Source: Syntrophomonadaceae bacterium (GTDB lineage: Bacteria; Bacillota; Dethiobacteria; DTU022). Taken from it: a stretch of 8,924 bases of DNA. The position numbers and the translations under genes are program-made. The DNA is taken from assembly GCA_003553895.1 (NCBI GenBank), contig PWFM01000096.1, positions 1-8,924 on the forward strand. The letters run 5' to 3'. Shown piece after piece: positions 6,957-8,924 of this stretch. Within the stretch, counting starts at the first letter, position 1. Every line of letters starts with the position of its first letter. Under the pieces are notes generated by a model. That model ran no database searches and had not been told where the DNA came from. It saw nothing but the letters and a program-made list of their open reading frames with translations.

Positions 6957-8074
6957 CTCCCCATAATATCAGAAATCTGATCCGGACTGATCATTTCACC
7001 ATCATAACGGTTTAAAGGAACGACCTCTGCTTCACCTTTAACATGGCGTTCCACTTCGCTCACTATCTGGCCCATGTTCATCTCCGGCACTATAATCACG
7101 TCGGCCTTTTTGGCTATTTCCCGTACTTCTTTATCGGGAAACGGCCACAGGGTCTGCAGGCTTAGCAGACCTACCGGCTCACGGTTATTCCAGTAGGCTT
7201 TTTTAACTACGGCCCGGGCCGAGCGCACCGTGCATCCGTAAGTCACAATGACAACCCGGGGCTCTTTATGGCCGATATAGTTCGTCAGGACCACTTCATC
7301 GCGATATTTCTCCAGCTTTTCATGTACCCTGTCCAGGGACCTTTCTACCTGTGGCGGATCGCCGGTGGGAAATCCGTACTGATCGTGGAACAAGCCGGTC
7401 ACATGGTAATAGTGCCCAAAACCAAAGGGGACCAGCGGTGTGAGTCCCTTTTCATCATAGGGTTTATAGTCGGCCGGAACCTTGTCGCTTGATTTTTCGA
7501 CCATCAATCTGCTGTCCCTGGGTATTGTTACCTTTTCTCTCATGTGGCCGATGACCTCATCCAGCAATAAAATAACCGGCTGCCTCAGTTTTTGGCTCAA
7601 ATTTACCGCAGCGATAGTGAGGTAATAAGTTTCGTAAACCGAGGCGGGCGAAAAAACAATGATGGGATGATCGCCGTGCGTACCCCAGCGGGCCTGCATA
7701 ACATCACCCTGCGAGGGCGCTGTAGGAACACCCGTACTGGGGCCCATGCGCTGGACATCTACGATGACACAGGGAATCTCTGCCATAATGGCATACCCGA
7801 TATTTTCCTGCTTAAGCGAAAAACCGGGCCCGCTGGTAGCGGTGATCGCCCGCATCCCCCCAATAGAAGCGCCTATTATAGCCGCCATACTGGCTATTTC
7901 ATCTTCCATTTGAATAAAAACTCCCCCTATATCAGGCAGCCTGGCGGCCATTCTTTCAGCTACCTCTGTAGAAGGAGTTATCGGGTATCCGGCATAAAAA
8001 CGTACCCCTGCACTGATTGCTCCTTCAGCGCAGGCTTCATTTCCTTGCATCAAGACCGGTTTCGTCTCCGGCAT
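6944..8074 (-). CDS. korA: 2-oxoglutarate (2-oxoacid):ferredoxin oxidoreductase, alpha subunit
   Basis: The alpha subunit pairs with KorB to form the thiamine-diphosphate catalytic core and, in this family, contributes to CoA and 2-oxoacid binding. The 376-residue product matches four-subunit-type KorA in length. Seen in order: GNEACAEGAISAGVRFYAGY at 11-30 running into the substrate-site motif YPITPSTEVAE at 30-40; QMEDEIASM at 55-63; TSGPGFSLKQENIG at 80-93; RMGPSTGVPT at 109-118; and a C-terminal transketolase-C-like domain from about residue 255, with VIIVPEMNMGQ near 325-335. The ATG at 8074 has AGAGGAGG at 8085-8092, ten bases upstream and inside korD, so the two genes overlap by 38 bases and are translationally linked. 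It ends in the ATAG junction with korB. 2-oxoglutarate is the favoured substrate from context; a branched-chain 2-oxoacid enzyme cannot be excluded. Confidence 0.95.
   Translation of the reverse strand: MPETKPVLMQGNEACAEGAISAGVRFYAGYPITPSTEVAERMAARLPDIGGVFIQMEDEIASMAAIIGASIGGMRAITATSGPGFSLKQENIGYAIMAEIPCVIVDVQRMGPSTGVPTAPSQGDVMQARWGTHGDHPIIVFSPASVYETYYLTIAAVNLSQKLRQPVILLLDEVIGHMREKVTIPRDSRLMVEKSSDKVPADYKPYDEKGLTPLVPFGFGHYYHVTGLFHDQYGFPTGDPPQVERSLDRVHEKLEKYRDEVVLTNYIGHKEPRVVIVTYGCTVRSARAVVKKAYWNNREPVGLLSLQTLWPFPDKEVREIAKKADVIIVPEMNMGQIVSEVERHVKGEAEVVPLNRYDGEMISPDQISDIMGRWLS
6953..6962 (-). promoter_or_regulatory. korB ribosome binding site, overlapping the annotated start
   Basis: GGGGAGGTGG on the minus strand is the only strong ribosome site for korB. 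Its GGAGG core (6960-6956) shares its last base with the GTG at 6956-6954, leaving no spacer. The same core is 8 bases from ATA at 6947-6945, which overlaps the korA TAG stop. The site therefore favours initiation at or near the korA stop. Confidence 0.6.
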
Positions 8075-8297
8075 TTCCAGAAAGCCTCCTCTTGATCAGT
8101 GAAATCGCAAAATCCGGGCAAAAGGTTTCACAGATGCCGCATTTAGTGCATTTTTCCACCGTTTTTTGGGCCTTGCTCTTTTCATCCAAAAAAAGAGCCT
8201 CCCTTGGACAGAAAGCTACACAAATACCGCACCCTTTACACCATTCCTCTTTGATAAAGAGGTCTGCAGTATAATCACCCTTGTTAACCTGCGCCAA
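8037..8297 (-). CDS. korD: 2-oxoglutarate (2-oxoacid):ferredoxin oxidoreductase, delta (ferredoxin-like) subunit
   Basis: This 86-residue protein is an 8Fe-8S ferredoxin-type subunit that passes electrons from the KorAB active site to free ferredoxin. Two classical [4Fe-4S] motifs are complete: C20, C23, C26, C30-P and C50, C53, C56, C60-P. A basic tail follows (IKRRLSGNAGDETGLDARK). The start is TTG at 8297, supported by AAAAGGAGG at 8306-8314 eight bases upstream and by no ATG or GTG nearby that keeps the first motif intact with a ribosome site. It is the first gene of the operon; korD-korA-korB-korC is the order known for kor operons of methanogens and many anaerobes. By sequence alone it could be a VorD or PorD-type subunit; the partner genes decide the name. 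Confidence 0.92.
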   Translation of the reverse strand: MAQVNKGDYTADLFIKEEWCKGCGICVAFCPREALFLDEKSKAQKTVEKCTKCGICETFCPDFAISLIKRRLSGNAGDETGLDARK

Positions 8298-8305
8298 AAA
8301 AATAT

Positions 8306-8314
8306 CCTCCTTTT
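8306..8314 (-). promoter_or_regulatory. korD ribosome binding site (supports TTG start)
   Basis: AAAAGGAGG on the minus strand lies eight bases before the TTG at 8297-8295. The strength and spacing are ideal, which is the main reason to accept the uncommon TTG initiation codon. Confidence 0.8.
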
Positions 8315-8429
8315 AGATCTACCATAAAAATCTTCGACAAAATACTGTTTTAAACTTATCCCCCGGTCTGCTAGAAATGACATTAACATCTTACAGATCA
8401 CTGAATATATTTATTTTATTTACATCTAA

Positions 8430-8456
8430 CTTATATTTTTCTGAAATAATTAGCAA
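8430..8456 (-). promoter_or_regulatory. Weak promoter candidate for korDABC
   Basis: On the minus strand TTGCTA (8456-8451, 4 of 6) and TATAAG (8435-8430, 5 of 6) are separated by 15 bases, shorter than the preferred 17. It is the best pair I found in the 259-base gap before korD and implies a leader of about 125 bases. Read-through from gdh or an activator-dependent promoter are alternatives. Confidence 0.25.
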
Positions 8457-8465
8457 ACCTCCGGG

Positions 8466-8502
8466 TGAAGCAGGGGCAGGCGCTAAACCCTCCCCTGCTT
8501 CA
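8466..8502 (-). terminator. GC-rich hairpin between gdh and korD, possible 3' end of gdh
   Basis: TGAAGCAGGGG (8466-8476) and CCCCTGCTTCA (8492-8502) form a perfect 11-base stem, extendable by AGG/CCT (8478-8480 with 8489-8491) past one bulged base. It begins 55 bases past the gdh stop. Unlike an intrinsic terminator it is not followed by T residues in the minus direction; the five-T run lies before the stem instead. It may be a factor-dependent terminator, an mRNA stability element or a regulatory stem. Confidence 0.45.
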
Positions 8503-8556
8503 AAAAGCTGTTTTCTAATCATTGTTTCTTAGTAATGTTCGCTGAAGCTACCGCTT

Positions 8557-8924
8557 TTAGCTATAGACACCGTTTCTAAGCCAGCCGCGGTACTGCATTG
8601 CTTCGGCTAATTTCTCGATGGCATACATATAAGCGCCGGTCCGCATATCCGAGCCGACACACCTTTCGCAGTAGAATCCGTAAACATTGTTAAAAGCTTC
8701 CACCATTTTTTCCTGAAGGTGCTTGTCAACTGTGGCAAAATCCCATCTGAAACCATAGTTGTTTTGGACCCATTCAAAATAAGAGACGGTTACCCCGCCG
8801 CTGTTGGCCATAACATCAGGCACCACCAGGACGTTGTTTTCCTTCAAAATCTGATCCCCTTCTGGCGTAGTAGGCCCGTTGGCGCCTTCAACTACTATCC
8901 TGGCCTTGATATCCCCTGCATTAC
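8557..8924 (-). CDS. gdhA: Glutamate dehydrogenase (partial, C-terminal part)
   Basis: Glu/Leu/Phe/Val dehydrogenase family enzyme that interconverts glutamate with 2-oxoglutarate plus ammonia using NAD(P). Only the last 121 codons are inside the window; the catalytic N-terminal domain and most of the Rossmann domain lie beyond the right edge. The segment starts NAGDIKARIVVEGANGPTTP, and EGANGPTTP is characteristic of glutamate rather than leucine or phenylalanine dehydrogenases. PDVMANSGGVTVSYFEW and the terminal helix SDMRTGAYMYAIEKLAEAM also match. The reading frame is open to the window edge, so no start can be given; an in-frame TTG at 8847 is internal. A CERC pair at residues 85-88 of this fragment is unusual to my eye. 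Lying just upstream of korDABC, it would supply the 2-oxoglutarate. Cofactor choice (NAD or NADP) cannot be seen here. Confidence 0.95.
   Translation of the reverse strand, partial: NAGDIKARIVVEGANGPTTPEGDQILKENNVLVVPDVMANSGGVTVSYFEWVQNNYGFRWDFATVDKHLQEKMVEAFNNVYGFYCERCVGSDMRTGAYMYAIEKLAEAMQYRGWLRNGVYS

Noticed and set aside
7592..8095. 167-codon plus-strand open frame opposite korA
   Set aside because: It mirrors korA on the other strand, has no ribosome site or recognisable motif, and its protein is low-complexity mixed sequence. The minus-strand frame carries clear KorA motifs.
8216..8401. 61-codon minus-strand frame overlapping korD and its upstream gap
   Set aside because: It is out of frame with korD, lacks a ribosome site, and overlaps the cysteine-motif frame, which is clearly the real gene.
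8395..8460. Possible leader peptide after the GGAGG at 8458-8462
   Set aside because: The only nearby start is a TTG one base past the site, and the frame of about 21 codons has no run of regulatory codons. Not enough to call a gene.

Overview
The window is a densely packed, single-direction stretch of a bacterial chromosome: every supported gene lies on the minus strand, so transcription runs from high to low coordinates. Strong GGAGG-type ribosome sites, frequent GTG/TTG starts, a valS-folC gene pair, a four-subunit 2-oxoacid:ferredoxin oxidoreductase and an Rnf complex gene all point to an anaerobic, fermentative or syntrophic Gram-positive of the Clostridia type with moderate GC. That assignment is inferred from gene content; no marker gene in the window fixes the genus.

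Layout, in order of transcription: (1) 8557-8922, the C-terminal part of a glutamate dehydrogenase whose start lies beyond the right edge. (2) 8298-8556, an AT-rich intergenic region with a strong GC-rich hairpin and only a weak promoter candidate. (3) 8297-5517, a tight operon korD-korA-korB-korC for 2-oxoglutarate (2-oxoacid):ferredoxin oxidoreductase, closed by two hairpins, the second a good intrinsic terminator. (4) 5291-4956, a small unrecognised protein with one N-terminal membrane segment. (5) A good sigma-A-type promoter at 4901-4929, then valS (4800-2119) and folC (2114-759), almost certainly cotranscribed. (6) 531-758, AT-rich DNA with a nested inverted repeat. (7) 530-1, the first 176 codons of rnfC, which runs off the left edge.

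The metabolic genes fit together. Glutamate dehydrogenase would give 2-oxoglutarate, KorDABC would oxidise it to succinyl-CoA while reducing ferredoxin, and Rnf would use reduced ferredoxin to reduce NAD+ and pump ions. This is a plausible glutamate-oxidising, energy-conserving route, or the reverse for biosynthesis. valS and folC are housekeeping genes set between these blocks.

I see no clearly new system here. The points most worth a second look are the start of korB, where the ribosome site fits an AUA codon overlapping the korA stop better than it fits the GTG; the absence of a T-box in a short valS leader; the small membrane-anchored protein; and the gdh/kor hairpin with no U-tract. No tRNA, rRNA, CRISPR array, insertion sequence or phage gene was seen. 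There is no gene-free stretch over 300 bases.
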